Positions 16,184 through 25,500 of a stretch of 47,615 nucleotides of DNA are shown piece by piece. The stretch's first letter is position 1; each line of letters begins with the position of its first letter. A program made the translations under genes and the position numbers. A model generated the notes under the pieces. It was not told the DNA's origin and made no database searches. It saw nothing but the letters and a program-made list of their open reading frames with translations. Source of the stretch: JAAELZ01 sp047639475 (lineage in GTDB: Bacteria; Pseudomonadota; Gammaproteobacteria; Arenicellales; Poriferihabitantaceae). Location: NCBI GenBank assembly GCA_047639475.1, contig JBLIOD010000015.1:1-47615 (forward strand), written 5' to 3'.

Positions 16184-18135
16184 GGCAAATTTGGTAGGGA
16201 CTCTCGGAGTTTCACAAAGTCATAACTCTTGTGCGGTATGCCCATTGCAGCAATAAAATAATCTTGAAACTTTGATTCAATCGCCGTTTCAATCTTGATC
16301 ATCTTCAATACTTCGTTTTCGATTTCCCGCCTGGCAGAGACATTAAGCAGTGCTATGCGGGCGCCTGTGCCTGCGGCGTTACCTACGGCCCTTACGTTGT
16401 CGACATTGCAATCAGGTATTAAGCCTAGTGCCATGGCGTACTTAGGGTCTATATGGGCACCAAAGGCGCCAGCCAACTCAATGCGTTCGATATGCTTGAT
16501 CTCGAGTTTGTCCATTAATAACTCTATACTGGCGTGCAAAGTTGCTTTGGCAAACTGAATCGCACGAATATCGTTCTGCGTAATGATAATGCCATTTTCC
16601 CCTTCAGTAACGCGATAGGCCAGTGTTTTGCCATTTTGGAAAACATAGTCAGTTTGACCTTTCATTTCAGCATTAAAAACACCGTCATTCAGTATGATGC
16701 CTGAAATATAGAGTTCTGCCACTGCCTCAATGATGCCGGACCCACAAATTCCCGTTACACCAATATCCTTAGTTTGTTCGGGAAATCCAGGCTCATCTGA
16801 CCATAAATCACAGCCGATAACCTTGTATTTTGGAGCGTACGTCTCTGGGTTGACGCGCATTCTCTCAATGGCGCCTGGTGCAGCGCGTTGTCCGTGTTCG
16901 ATTTGCGCCCCTTCAAATGCGGGCCCGGTAGGGCTAGATGCAGCCACCAATTTTTCTTGACTGCCTAACACGATTTCCGCGTTTGTACCGATATCAACGA
17001 CCAAGGTGATATCAGTCTTTTTGTAGGGTGCTTGAGACAAGGTTGCCGCTGCAGCGTCGGCGCCTACATGGCCAGCGATACAAGGAAGAATATAAACTTG
17101 AGTGCCAGAATTGATGTTAATTCCGAGTTCACTGGCTTTGCAATGCACGGAAGATTGTGTGCTTAGGGCGAAAGGTGCGCCGCCCAGTTCTACAGGGTTG
17201 AGGCCTAACAGTAGATGATGCATGATGGGGTTGCCCACCAGTACCATATCTAATATAGCGCTAGCGTCGACGCCAGATTGCTCAATCAGTTGATTAACCA
17301 GTACGTTGATGGTTTCACGGACCGCATTGGTCAAATCAACCTCACCACCCGGATTCATCATAATATAGGAAACACGACTGATCACATCTTCACCGTAACG
17401 AATCTGCGGGTTCATTTGGCCAGTAGTTGCTAAATTTTCACCGGTATTAAGGTCACTCAAGTGAGCGGCTATACTGGTCGAGCCGACATCGATAGCGATG
17501 CCATAAAGCTGGGTTTGCTGACCTGGCCATACTGCGACGATGGTTTCTTTATGCGCAATAGCAACGGTGATCTGCCAATTGCCTTTGCGCAGTGCTACTT
17601 GGATTTTGGCCAAGGTGAGTAGGTCTATATCAATATTATCAATGCCAGTCTCGAACTCTACTTGTTCTTGAATGCGCTCAAAATCACCAGTTTGGTCGTG
17701 CATCGATGCTTCTGTTACATCAATAGTGACTAACTGAATCGCTGGTGCGGCATCAATGTTGAGTTTGCCTGCGGCTTTTCTGACTAATTGTTGCTGAACC
17801 TGACTCTCAGGTGGAATGTCGATAACGACGTTGTCTTTGATGTAGGCATTGCAGGCGAGGCGGTAGCCTTTCTCGAGTTCTTTTGCGCTGAAGTATGCGC
17901 GTTCAATCGAGGTAGGTTCGCTTAAGTGAGTGCGTGAGGAACTGAAACCAAATTTAGCAAACTCCCCTTCGCTGACCAAGATTTTACAGCGACCACAGAT
18001 ACCGTTTCCGCCGCAGACTGAATCCAAATCGGCACCCGTTTGTTGCGCGCTGGCGAGTAAAGATGTTTCTTTGTTGAATTCGCCGCGCATGCCGGAGGGA
18101 GTGAAAATAACTTGTGCTGTATTGTCGTTTGCCAT
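16102..18135 (-). CDS. Corrinoid activation protein, RACo type (2Fe-2S ferredoxin plus ASKHA ATPase)
   Basis: RACo-type proteins reduce inactive Co(II) corrinoid proteins back to Co(I) in an ATP-dependent reaction. Residues 5-100 form a plant-type 2Fe-2S domain with Cys41, Cys47, Cys50 and Cys95 (VCGGNGICGRCK, RLACNAY). The rest is the ASKHA region, with YGIAIDVGSTSIAAHL, VVDIGTNAEIVLG, ASSPTGPAFEGAQIEHG and LAGAFGAHIDP. I use the ATG; a TTG 21 bases upstream overlaps the preceding GFA gene. The C-terminus carries an arginine-rich tail (PLRRRRRSSRGGKPNISR) encoded inside the overlap with the glxA-like gene. It is last in the corrinoid operon. Confidence 0.9.
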   Translation of the reverse strand: MANDNTAQVIFTPSGMRGEFNKETSLLASAQQTGADLDSVCGGNGICGRCKILVSEGEFAKFGFSSSRTHLSEPTSIERAYFSAKELEKGYRLACNAYIKDNVVIDIPPESQVQQQLVRKAAGKLNIDAAPAIQLVTIDVTEASMHDQTGDFERIQEQVEFETGIDNIDIDLLTLAKIQVALRKGNWQITVAIAHKETIVAVWPGQQTQLYGIAIDVGSTSIAAHLSDLNTGENLATTGQMNPQIRYGEDVISRVSYIMMNPGGEVDLTNAVRETINVLVNQLIEQSGVDASAILDMVLVGNPIMHHLLLGLNPVELGGAPFALSTQSSVHCKASELGININSGTQVYILPCIAGHVGADAAAATLSQAPYKKTDITLVVDIGTNAEIVLGSQEKLVAASSPTGPAFEGAQIEHGQRAAPGAIERMRVNPETYAPKYKVIGCDLWSDEPGFPEQTKDIGVTGICGSGIIEAVAELYISGIILNDGVFNAEMKGQTDYVFQNGKTLAYRVTEGENGIIITQNDIRAIQFAKATLHASIELLMDKLEIKHIERIELAGAFGAHIDPKYAMALGLIPDCNVDNVRAVGNAAGTGARIALLNVSARREIENEVLKMIKIETAIESKFQDYFIAAMGIPHKSYDFVKLRESLPNLPQLSTADDAPLRRRRRSSRGGKPNISR

Positions 18136-18148
18136 TTTATTATCTGAG

Positions 18149-18562
18149 CTACTCAATGCCCGCTATTTCTGGAAGAATGTGAAAATCGCTGGCATCAGCG
18201 GTGTAAATATTAAGCGTGGTTTTTAAGCCTGTGGGCTGGTCAAGCGTGCCAGCCATTATGCTGATCTCTTCTCCTTGCGCGTTATCCCAGAATAGATTGC
18301 CGCCGCACTGAGTGCAAAATCCTCGCCGGATGCCGGGAGAGGAGGTGAACCACTTCAAGGTAGAATCTTGGGTAAGCATTATTGCATCTTTTGCAACGCG
18401 AGTGGCGGCAACAAAATTGCCGCCGGTTTTTTGGCATTGTTTGCAAAAACAGTTCACCACATGGCGAATATCTCCCTTGATTAAGTAGCTAACTCCGCCG
18501 CACAAACAACTTCCAGTAGATCCTGCAGTGTAAGTGTATTCGGCAGAGTCAGTTGACTTCAT
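18149..18562 (-). CDS. GFA/CENP-V family zinc protein, second copy
   Basis: The 137-residue protein shows the family cysteines: SCLCGGVSY (about 18-26), NCFCKQCQKTGG and GFCTQCGGNLFW. It lies inside the corrinoid operon between the methyltetrahydrofolate methyltransferase and the RACo-type gene, with only 13 bases before the latter. A role in capturing formaldehyde released by demethylation is plausible, but family members act on other substrates too. Its sequence differs clearly from the copy at 14756, so it is not a recent duplicate. Confidence 0.85.
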   Translation of the reverse strand: MKSTDSAEYTYTAGSTGSCLCGGVSYLIKGDIRHVVNCFCKQCQKTGGNFVAATRVAKDAIMLTQDSTLKWFTSSPGIRRGFCTQCGGNLFWDNAQGEEISIMAGTLDQPTGLKTTLNIYTADASDFHILPEIAGIE

Positions 18563-18603
18563 GGCAGTGCATCCGTAGTCCTGTTGCCCTAGTTGGACAG
18601 AGC

Positions 18604-19497
18604 TTAAGCTCTGCGACGACGGTTACTACGGCGGCCTTCGCCTTCTGCTTGAGGTTCACGGTAATTGCGTAACCAGTTCGCACAGTTAGGGTCTTTGCCT
18701 AGCATAACGTCAGCTGCGCGAATGCTTTGCACTACTTCAGCATGCAGCGGGTTAACAATTGCCGAAGTCATGCCAGCCCCCATTGCCATGCTAATAAATG
18801 CGGCGTTAATGCCGTTACGGTTAGGCACGCCGAAGCTAAAGTTAGAGGCACCGCAAGTGGTGTTAACTTTTAACTCTTCGCGCAAACGCTTTACCAGTGC
18901 CAAAATTTGTAGACCTGCATCGTTGATAGCACCAACTGGCATAACCAACGGATCAACGATCACATCGCTAGCGGGAATGCCATAATCTTGCGCGCGCTCT
19001 ACAATTTTTTTGGCAACTTCGTAGCGTACGTTAGGGTCTGAAGAAATACCAGTTTCATCGTTAGAGATGGCGACAACCGCTGCACCATATTTCTTCACCA
19101 AAGGCAAGACTGTTTCTAAGCGATCTTCTTCCCCAGTTACGGAGTTAACCAAAGCACGGCCTTGATAGACCGCTAGTCCTGCTTCAAGTGCTGCAACAAT
19201 TGAGGAATCTATCGCCAGCGGTACGTCGGTGATTGATTGCACTAACTGAATACAATCCGCCAAAATAGCTGGCTCGTCTGCTAAAGGGATGCCTGCATTG
19301 ATGTCTAGCATTTGCGCGCCCGCAGCAATCTGTGCCAAGGCGTCTTTTTCCACCCGCGAATAATTGCCTTCTTTCATTTGCTTGGACATTATCTTGCGTC
19401 CAGTAGGGTTGATGCGCTCACCTATCATGACAAAAGGTTGGTCAAAACCAATGATGACGTCTTTAGTGGCGGAGCTTATTACGGTGCGTGTGGTCAT
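18604..19497 (-). CDS. Methyltetrahydrofolate:corrinoid methyltransferase
   Basis: The 297-residue protein is a pterin-binding TIM barrel of the AcsE/MtgA type. It has FVMIGERINPTGRK, MLDINAGIPLADEP, PLAIDSSIVAALEAGL, NSVTGEEDR and VIVDPLVMPVGA, and KVNTTCGASNFSFGVPNR contributes the conserved asparagine. It transfers methyl groups between tetrahydrofolate and a corrinoid protein. With the corrinoid gene nearby and a MTHFR-like gene, the likely direction is from methyl-corrinoid to THF. The C-terminus ends in an arginine-rich tail (GRRSNRRRRA), like the RACo-type protein. Confidence 0.92.
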   Translation of the reverse strand: MTTRTVISSATKDVIIGFDQPFVMIGERINPTGRKIMSKQMKEGNYSRVEKDALAQIAAGAQMLDINAGIPLADEPAILADCIQLVQSITDVPLAIDSSIVAALEAGLAVYQGRALVNSVTGEEDRLETVLPLVKKYGAAVVAISNDETGISSDPNVRYEVAKKIVERAQDYGIPASDVIVDPLVMPVGAINDAGLQILALVKRLREELKVNTTCGASNFSFGVPNRNGINAAFISMAMGAGMTSAIVNPLHAEVVQSIRAADVMLGKDPNCANWLRNYREPQAEGEGRRSNRRRRA

Positions 19498-19562
19498 TTG
19501 TTTAGTTCAGTATCGTTTTAAGGTGCCCATTAATGAGCAGAGGTTCTTACTATTTTTCGAGC

Positions 19563-19859
19563 TTATGACTCGTGGCCCTGGTTTTTAATGATGATGGCCA
19601 ATCGTTCAGCATCAAAACTGTTTTCAATTTCTAGCGCCGCAGCATCAACGGCTTGCTGTAGGTCACCATCATCGACTTGTTTGTCAATGTCACGCCAGTC
19701 TTCAAGGTATGTGTCGGTATCAACTGCTTTGCCACGCATCGCTGCGGAATCAATGGCTTCTTGAAAACGTTCTGATAACAATGTTTTTACGCGTTTTCTA
19801 CCTTGCTTGATTGATACCATTGACGGAATATCGCGCCAGTACTTTATGGTTAATTTCAC
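19563..19859 (-). CDS. 'Virulence factor' family protein (Pfam Virulence_fact type)
   Basis: The 98-residue protein starts from GTG and has the family pattern KYWRDIPSMVSIKQGRKR, LSERFQEAIDSAAMR and TYLEDW, with an acidic C-terminal half. From memory, similar proteins sit beside MTHFR, DUF1638 and corrinoid genes in Rhodobacterales, so the name 'virulence factor' is misleading here. The function is unknown; a small accessory subunit of the methyl-transfer machinery is a reasonable guess. It lies between the DUF1638 and methyltransferase genes with short gaps. Confidence 0.75.
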   Translation of the reverse strand: MKLTIKYWRDIPSMVSIKQGRKRVKTLLSERFQEAIDSAAMRGKAVDTDTYLEDWRDIDKQVDDGDLQQAVDAAALEIENSFDAERLAIIIKNQGHES

Positions 19860-19888
19860 TTTAATTCGCCGAGTTGTTAGTTGAATAG

Positions 19889-20518
19889 TTAGCTAAGGGT
19901 GACCCTTTGCGATAGGTGGGACGATAGACTGGTTTGCATATCGCCGTAGCCAGTATAACAATAGTCGTACTCAAGGCCGAGTTGCTGGGCTGCTTGTTTG
20001 GCTCTGCGTACCAAATCTTCATCTTCAGTTTGCGCCAAGTACATCACTTTTTTGTAATGCTCAAAGTACATATCTCGAAGCTCAGGCTTTCTGTCCAATC
20101 CAAGCATCTGCCATACAAAGAAATCGAAATGGCGCGCTAGAAAATCAGTTAAATAGAATGTGCCTAATTCCGCCTCTGCCATCTGCTCAAAAGCAAAGGT
20201 AGTGGCAAAAAATTCATAGCAATGTGCACCGGGCAGCCTAGATACATTTTCTTTTTCAAGTAAAGCGTCTAGCAAGCCGCCGGTTCCGCAGTCGCCATAG
20301 CCAATCAATATATTCTCAAAGCCGTCTTCTCTGGCTTTGGCAATAGCTTGCTCTACCCTGGGGGTTATTTGCCGTGGCTCGTGGTGCAGTTTGGCGGGCA
20401 AGCACGCAATATCAAGGTGTGCCCAGTTATTGGCTTCCTTTAAAGCAACCAGTTCGTTTGCTAATGCGCCGCAAGCAATGACTCTAACACCTTTGCTTTT
20501 GATTGTGTTTTGGCGCAT
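19889..20518 (-). CDS. DUF1638 family protein
   Basis: The 209-residue protein has the DUF1638 blocks GVRVIACGALANELVAL, CLPAKLHHEPRQITPRVEQAI, LIGYGDCGTGGLLD and PGAHCYEFFATTFAF. Conserved cysteines (IACGAL, GDCGTGG, HCYEF) suggest metal or cofactor binding. DUF1638 genes are often found with corrinoid methyltransferases in methanogens and Proteobacteria; their activity is not known to me. It starts 24 bases after the corrinoid protein gene, in the same operon. Confidence 0.85.
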   Translation of the reverse strand: MRQNTIKSKGVRVIACGALANELVALKEANNWAHLDIACLPAKLHHEPRQITPRVEQAIAKAREDGFENILIGYGDCGTGGLLDALLEKENVSRLPGAHCYEFFATTFAFEQMAEAELGTFYLTDFLARHFDFFVWQMLGLDRKPELRDMYFEHYKKVMYLAQTEDEDLVRRAKQAAQQLGLEYDYCYTGYGDMQTSLSSHLSQRVTLS

Positions 20519-20542
20519 TGCAAAATAGCTATAAGCTGATGT

Positions 20543-21247
20543 CTAGGCAGCTCTAGATTGAGCAACCAGTTCTTTAGCTGTTTCAACCGCCGTTGCGGCG
20601 TCGCGACAATAAGCATCAGCGCCTACAGCATCACCAAACTCTTGGTTAAGCGGTGCGCCGCCGACCATTACGATGTAGTCATCGCGTATGCCCTTGGCGA
20701 CCATTTCATCGATAACGACTTTCATATATGGCATGGTAGTCGTTAACAACGCTGACATGCCCAAGATTTGTGGTTTGTGCTCTTCGAGCGCAGCAAAGAA
20801 TTCTTCAACTGGGGTGTTGATGCCTAAGTCGATCACTTCAAAGCCTGCACCTTCCATCATCATGACAACCAGATTTTTACCGATGTCGTGAATGTCGCCT
20901 TTCACTGTGCCAATCACCATTTTACCGGCGTTAGCAGCGTCAGACTCGCTCAATAGCGGTCGCAATATGGCCATGCCGCCTTTCATCGCATTAGCAGCAG
21001 AAAGTACTTCGGGTACGAACAAAATGCCGTCACGGAAGTCGACGCCGACAATGGTCATGCCGCCTACGAGGGCTACGGTCAGAACCTGATCAGCTTCCCA
21101 TCCGCGGGCTAGCAGTATCTCAGTGCCTTCAATCACTTCATCACGCAAACCATCATAAAGATCGTCTTGCATTTGCTCAACCAGTTCATCATCTGGCAGG
21201 GCGCTTAAATCAATTTCATCATCTTCAATTTCAGACATGGGTGACAC
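20543..21247 (-). CDS. Corrinoid (B12-binding) methyl carrier protein
   Basis: This is the methyl-carrying protein of a three-component methyltransferase system (MtaC/MtbC/MttC family). The 234-residue product has a helical cap domain (about 15-100, ending VPEVLSAANAMKGGM). The Rossmann B12-binding domain contains the DxHxxG signature GDIHDIGKNLV (Asp118, His120, Gly123) and MVGGAPLN. The N-terminus is acidic. GGAGAAG lies 8-14 bases before the ATG. Likely partners are the RACo-type activator and the methyl-THF transferase downstream. Confidence 0.93.
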   Translation of the reverse strand: MSPMSEIEDDEIDLSALPDDELVEQMQDDLYDGLRDEVIEGTEILLARGWEADQVLTVALVGGMTIVGVDFRDGILFVPEVLSAANAMKGGMAILRPLLSESDAANAGKMVIGTVKGDIHDIGKNLVVMMMEGAGFEVIDLGINTPVEEFFAALEEHKPQILGMSALLTTTMPYMKVVIDEMVAKGIRDDYIVMVGGAPLNQEFGDAVGADAYCRDAATAVETAKELVAQSRAA

Positions 21248-21553
21248 TTCTCCAAAAATATTGAGGTATAGGTTTTATAAGCTTGAGCATATTGGCTGCT
21301 CGAAGCTTAAGCATTAATACTAGCGACTGCGCATTGTCGACACGCGACAGGGTGTTCGTAAAACTAAAAATATGTTTGTTTTCAACCAGTAAGAGTTGCC
21401 CAAACTATGCAGAAAACTCGCAAGTAGCACTTAATTTTTCTAAATATGATCGATGACAGATTTATTCAGTTATCAAAGTTCTAGTCAAGTTTAATAAGGC
21501 GATAAACTGTTGATTATTTTCAACAATTTATTGAAAATTATTGTGTAGGTTCG
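21248..21553. promoter_or_regulatory. Intergenic region before the corrinoid protein gene
   Basis: This 306-base AT-rich gap carries two hairpins. One at 21279-21308 (AAGCTTGAGC with GCTCGAAGCTT, one bulge) would lie in the 5' leader of the corrinoid transcript. The other at 21516-21538 (ATTTTCAA/TTGAAAAT, 7-base loop) lies 16 bases past the MTHFR-like stop and may end that transcript, though it has no GC stem. I saw no cobalamin-riboswitch core on the minus strand. A separate promoter for the downstream genes is likely. Confidence 0.4.
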
Positions 21554-22387
21554 CTAGCCCCAACTACCTCTGGTTTTTAGCCACTCGGCGGATTTCTTCA
21601 TTCCACCAAATGGAAACACGTGTATGGCTTTTATTGCTGAGTTATCAGCGCTTAAAGCATGTGCTTCAATAGGCTCAACGATCGTGTCTGGGTCAAAGCC
21701 TTTCGCAAGGGTGGTGATCGCTGAGGCGCGCTTTTTTAAAAATTGCAATGAATTGCCGACGCCGCACATGGCCGCAAATTTTATCAATGTGGTTAGTTTT
21801 GCTGGGCCTGCAACACCCAGGTGTACCGGTAAATCAACATCATTGCCTTTAAGTGATTCTGCCCAATTAATGAACCCATCAGCATCAAAACCGAACTGCG
21901 TAACTACGCGCATTTGTGCGTCAGTACGCTCTGCGAATGCTTTCTTAAGCTGCAAAGCTTGCATCGCCACGTCGCTATTAAAGTCAGGAGAGCCTTCAGG
22001 GTGGCCTGCAACGCCCATGTGGGTAACCCCAAATTCATCGAAGAAACCGGTTTCTAATACTTCCATGCTAGAACCAAAGTCGCCGGCTTGCTTTTCTAGC
22101 CCGCCGCCAATAATCAGTACGTCGGTCACACCAGCTTCTCCTGTCAGCATCGCAATTCTTTCACGTAATGCCATTTTGCTGGTGAGACGGCGTGAAGCAA
22201 AATGAGGCACAGCGCGATAACCTAGCTCCGCTACTCTTTTAGCGCCAGCAGTAATGGTTTCAGCGCTATCCGTCCCTACATCGGTTATGTAAACACGCGT
22301 GCCCGCTGGAAATAAGCCTACGAGGTCTTGGCTTTCTTCAGCTTGTTTAGGGGAAATTTCGATTGAAGCAGCGATGTGGTTTGTCAT
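21554..22387 (-). CDS. Methylenetetrahydrofolate reductase-like protein
   Basis: The 277-residue protein is a short MTHFR-family TIM barrel. It begins MTNHIAASIEISPKQ and has RVYITDVG, GYRAVPHFASRRL, VLIIGGGLEK and HMGVAGHPEGSPD. VTQFGFDADGFINWAE, LPVHLGVAGPAKLTTLIKFA and HVFPFGGMKKSAEWL follow. In a corrinoid cluster it probably oxidises methyl-THF to methylene-THF. I choose the ATG; a TTG 36 bases upstream is possible. No ribosome-binding site is obvious for either. It resembles, from memory, the version linked to corrinoid genes in Rhodobacterales more than biosynthetic MetF. Confidence 0.85.
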   Translation of the reverse strand: MTNHIAASIEISPKQAEESQDLVGLFPAGTRVYITDVGTDSAETITAGAKRVAELGYRAVPHFASRRLTSKMALRERIAMLTGEAGVTDVLIIGGGLEKQAGDFGSSMEVLETGFFDEFGVTHMGVAGHPEGSPDFNSDVAMQALQLKKAFAERTDAQMRVVTQFGFDADGFINWAESLKGNDVDLPVHLGVAGPAKLTTLIKFAAMCGVGNSLQFLKKRASAITTLAKGFDPDTIVEPIEAHALSADNSAIKAIHVFPFGGMKKSAEWLKTRGSWG

Positions 22388-22551
22388 GAGCCCGAGCCAA
22401 GATATTGGTGAGTGTTTGGCCAATGTTGTGGCCAGGGTTTAAGGGGTTAGCGAAGAACGCTGTTGTCGCCAGCGATCTTATTGAAAAGCCGACTTCGCGA
22501 TGATACTAAGAGCGACACAATGATGATTAAAACTACCGTCAACACTTCAGT

Positions 22552-25500
22552 TTAACGGCCAAATGTACTGTTTTGACTCACGAAAGTTTCGCTAAGGACG
22601 CTGTTCAAATTTTCTAAAAGGCAATCGATGTCGTGTGTATCTATTGTCAGAGGTGGACGAATCTTTAAAATGTTATCGTGCGGCCCTTCCGTGCCCATCA
22701 AGATTCGGTGATCGCGCATTCGGTTTAACACGTAATCGGCTACTTCCGTAGCCGGCGCCTGGCTTGTTCGGTCTGTGACTAACTCAACGCCGATAAACAG
22801 CCCCATTCCCCTGATGTCTCCAATTATGGCGTGTTCATTTTGTAGTGAGCTTAATCCTGCCAATAGTTGTTCGCCTCTTATCTGTGCGTTCTCGCTAAGC
22901 TTTTCTTCGTCGACAATATCTAGCACTTCTTTGCCAATACGACAGGAGAGGGTGGACCCGCCAAAGGTAGAAAAGTACTCGATTCCATTCGCAAAGCTCT
23001 GCGCAATTTCTTCTGTGGTAATGACAACCCCTATTGGGTGCCCATTTCCAATGGGCTTTCCCAAAACCACAATATCGGGCACGACTGCTTGTTGTTCAAA
23101 GCCAAAATAATATTGACCTAATCTGCCCAGCCCGGTTTGGACTTCATCCGCAATGCAAACGCCTCCGGCTTGTCGAATTTTTTGATAAACCGCTTTTAAG
23201 TAACCTTGCGGTGGAATAATTTGGCCACCAACACTGGGAAAGGTTTCTGCGATAAAACCCGCTAGTTTCCCGCCCCGATCGTTGATGTTATCAATGGCGG
23301 TGTTGACTTGATCCGCAAAACTTTGCGCGCGGTTCGGGTCGTTGCGCTTAAATGTGCCTTGATAATCGTCTGCTACGTCCACCAATTGCACCCAATCTTG
23401 TTGGCCGATACCGCCCTGTTTGTTGAACTTGTATGCTGAAATGGCGATCGCACCCGTGGTGTTGCCGTGGTATCCGTGGTTCGGGGTAATCATGTCTTTT
23501 CCGCCGCTGTGCGAGCGAGCGAGTCTCATCGATAATTCATTGGCTTCTGAACCCGAGTTTACAAAATAACAAACTGTTAACGGTTTCGGGCACTTCGATA
23601 AAATCTTTTCTGCAAAGTCAATTTGTGCGGGGTGCAAGTAACGGGTGTTGCTATTGATTCGTTTCAATTGGTCAGCTGCTACCGCATGTATACGAGGGTG
23701 GGCATGACCGACATGTGGCACATTGTTGTAGGCATCCAAGTAAGGCCTACCTGCTTCATCAAATAAATGATGTCGCCATCCGCGTAAAAATGTCAGGGGC
23801 TTTTGGTAACTTAGTTTTAGGTTTTCGCCAAAGTGTGCTTTGCGTTGCTGGTTGAGGTTTTCTTGATCCAATCCTTGGTAGGCTACCTGGCTGTCAGTTA
23901 AATTGAGTAATGCAGCTGGATTAGGACATAAGGCCGTCCATAGCGCTAAGTCATCGGGTGTGGACACGCCGGGCCAATCTTTGCCCATGGCCCGGGTCGT
24001 TAAGGCTAACTGAAAATGCACATGCGGCGGCCAGCCACCGTTTTCGTTGGGGCCACCTAAGCGGCAAAACGCCTCGCCTCGCTTTACGAATTGACCTTCG
24101 CTAAGCAGGGTAGTTACTTCTGGATTCAAATGACCATATAAGGTGTAAAAAGGGTAACCTTGCTCTGTTTGGTGCCGTAAAATAATCACCCCGCCGTAAT
24201 CTAGGTGATGGTCGCGATTTTCAACCGTTTCTACCCACCCATCTAAGGGGGCATATATTTCATGACCTTGTTTGGCGAATACATCAACAGCGATGTGCAC
24301 GGTTCTTCGATCGCTAGATTTGTGTGGCCCTTGGCGAAATGCGGGGGAGGTGTAAACCAATCGAGGCTCACCGTATAAGCCTAACCATTCTTCGCCTAGC
24401 TGCAAATCATCGCTGATACCAAGCGCTTCTTTAGGCGATAGGTTAAATGGGTCGAGAGGGATGGTAATATCTTTGACTGAAAGCGCTCCGCGCGGCATCG
24501 TTTCTAACGACTTTCCTAGTAGGGGATAAAAGCCACCTCGCTGTGTTTCGATATATTCAATGATTTCGTCGGACTGATTATCGATAGGAAAGCCGCAAGC
24601 GACCCGTAACTGAAAGCCAATCAGCTCTTCAACTGTATCGGCTTGTTCTAGAAATCGCCACGCAGGTGCTTGCGAGATGACCACATAAGGGTCTGCAGGG
24701 TTTTCCACTGCCATCAAAGTAGAATTCACCACACTCACGGCCAAGCGCATTTTCAATAACGGAAAAATGAGGTCTATCTCGTCAGCGGATAGGGGATAAA
24801 CGTTGTGATAACCGCTAACGAGCGACGCTAGCGCTTGATCTGGTGTTGGGTGATCTAGTACGACATAGGCCGCGCAAATAGCCAAGTCACAAACACGCGG
24901 TGCCATGGCTATATCGCCCAAATCAATCAAGCCACTAACGGCAGCACATCCCTTAATGTCAGTATCGACCAGAACATTGTAATCATTCAGGTCGTTATGA
25001 ATCGCAACTGCGGGAAGTTTTAATAACTTAGGCAGCGCTGCTTCAAACGAGCTAATAACATCGTTTAATAGCTGTTTCTTTGAGGTTGATGAGACTATAG
25101 CGAACTGTTCTTTTATCCATGAAGACTCTGGTAAATTCCATTTAAAAGACCGTGCTAATGCTGGATGTGAAAATGTTTGAAGCGCCTTATCTAACGCACC
25201 CACGGTTTGGCCCAGCTGATAAATAAGTGCGCTTGAGTGAGGTTTAAAGTTGGCATAGTCGTTACCGTCCAATCTCTCAAGTAACCATATAATGCGTTGT
25301 TGTCCTTGTTCGTCTTTTACCAAGCAATAATCATTTGCCAATTTGCATTTAATCACTGTGGGAATGGGGATGTCAGCGTTGTGCTTTTGAATTTCTCTAT
25401 AGGCCTTGCACTGTAGGTCGATAAATTCAGCGTCACACCCTAATCTCATTACTTTAAGAATGGCATCGGAGCCATGCTTATTTTCTGCTAAGAAGTTTAA

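Noticed and set aside
21248..21553. Cobalamin riboswitch ahead of the corrinoid gene
   Set aside because: The conserved core blocks were not found on the minus strand.
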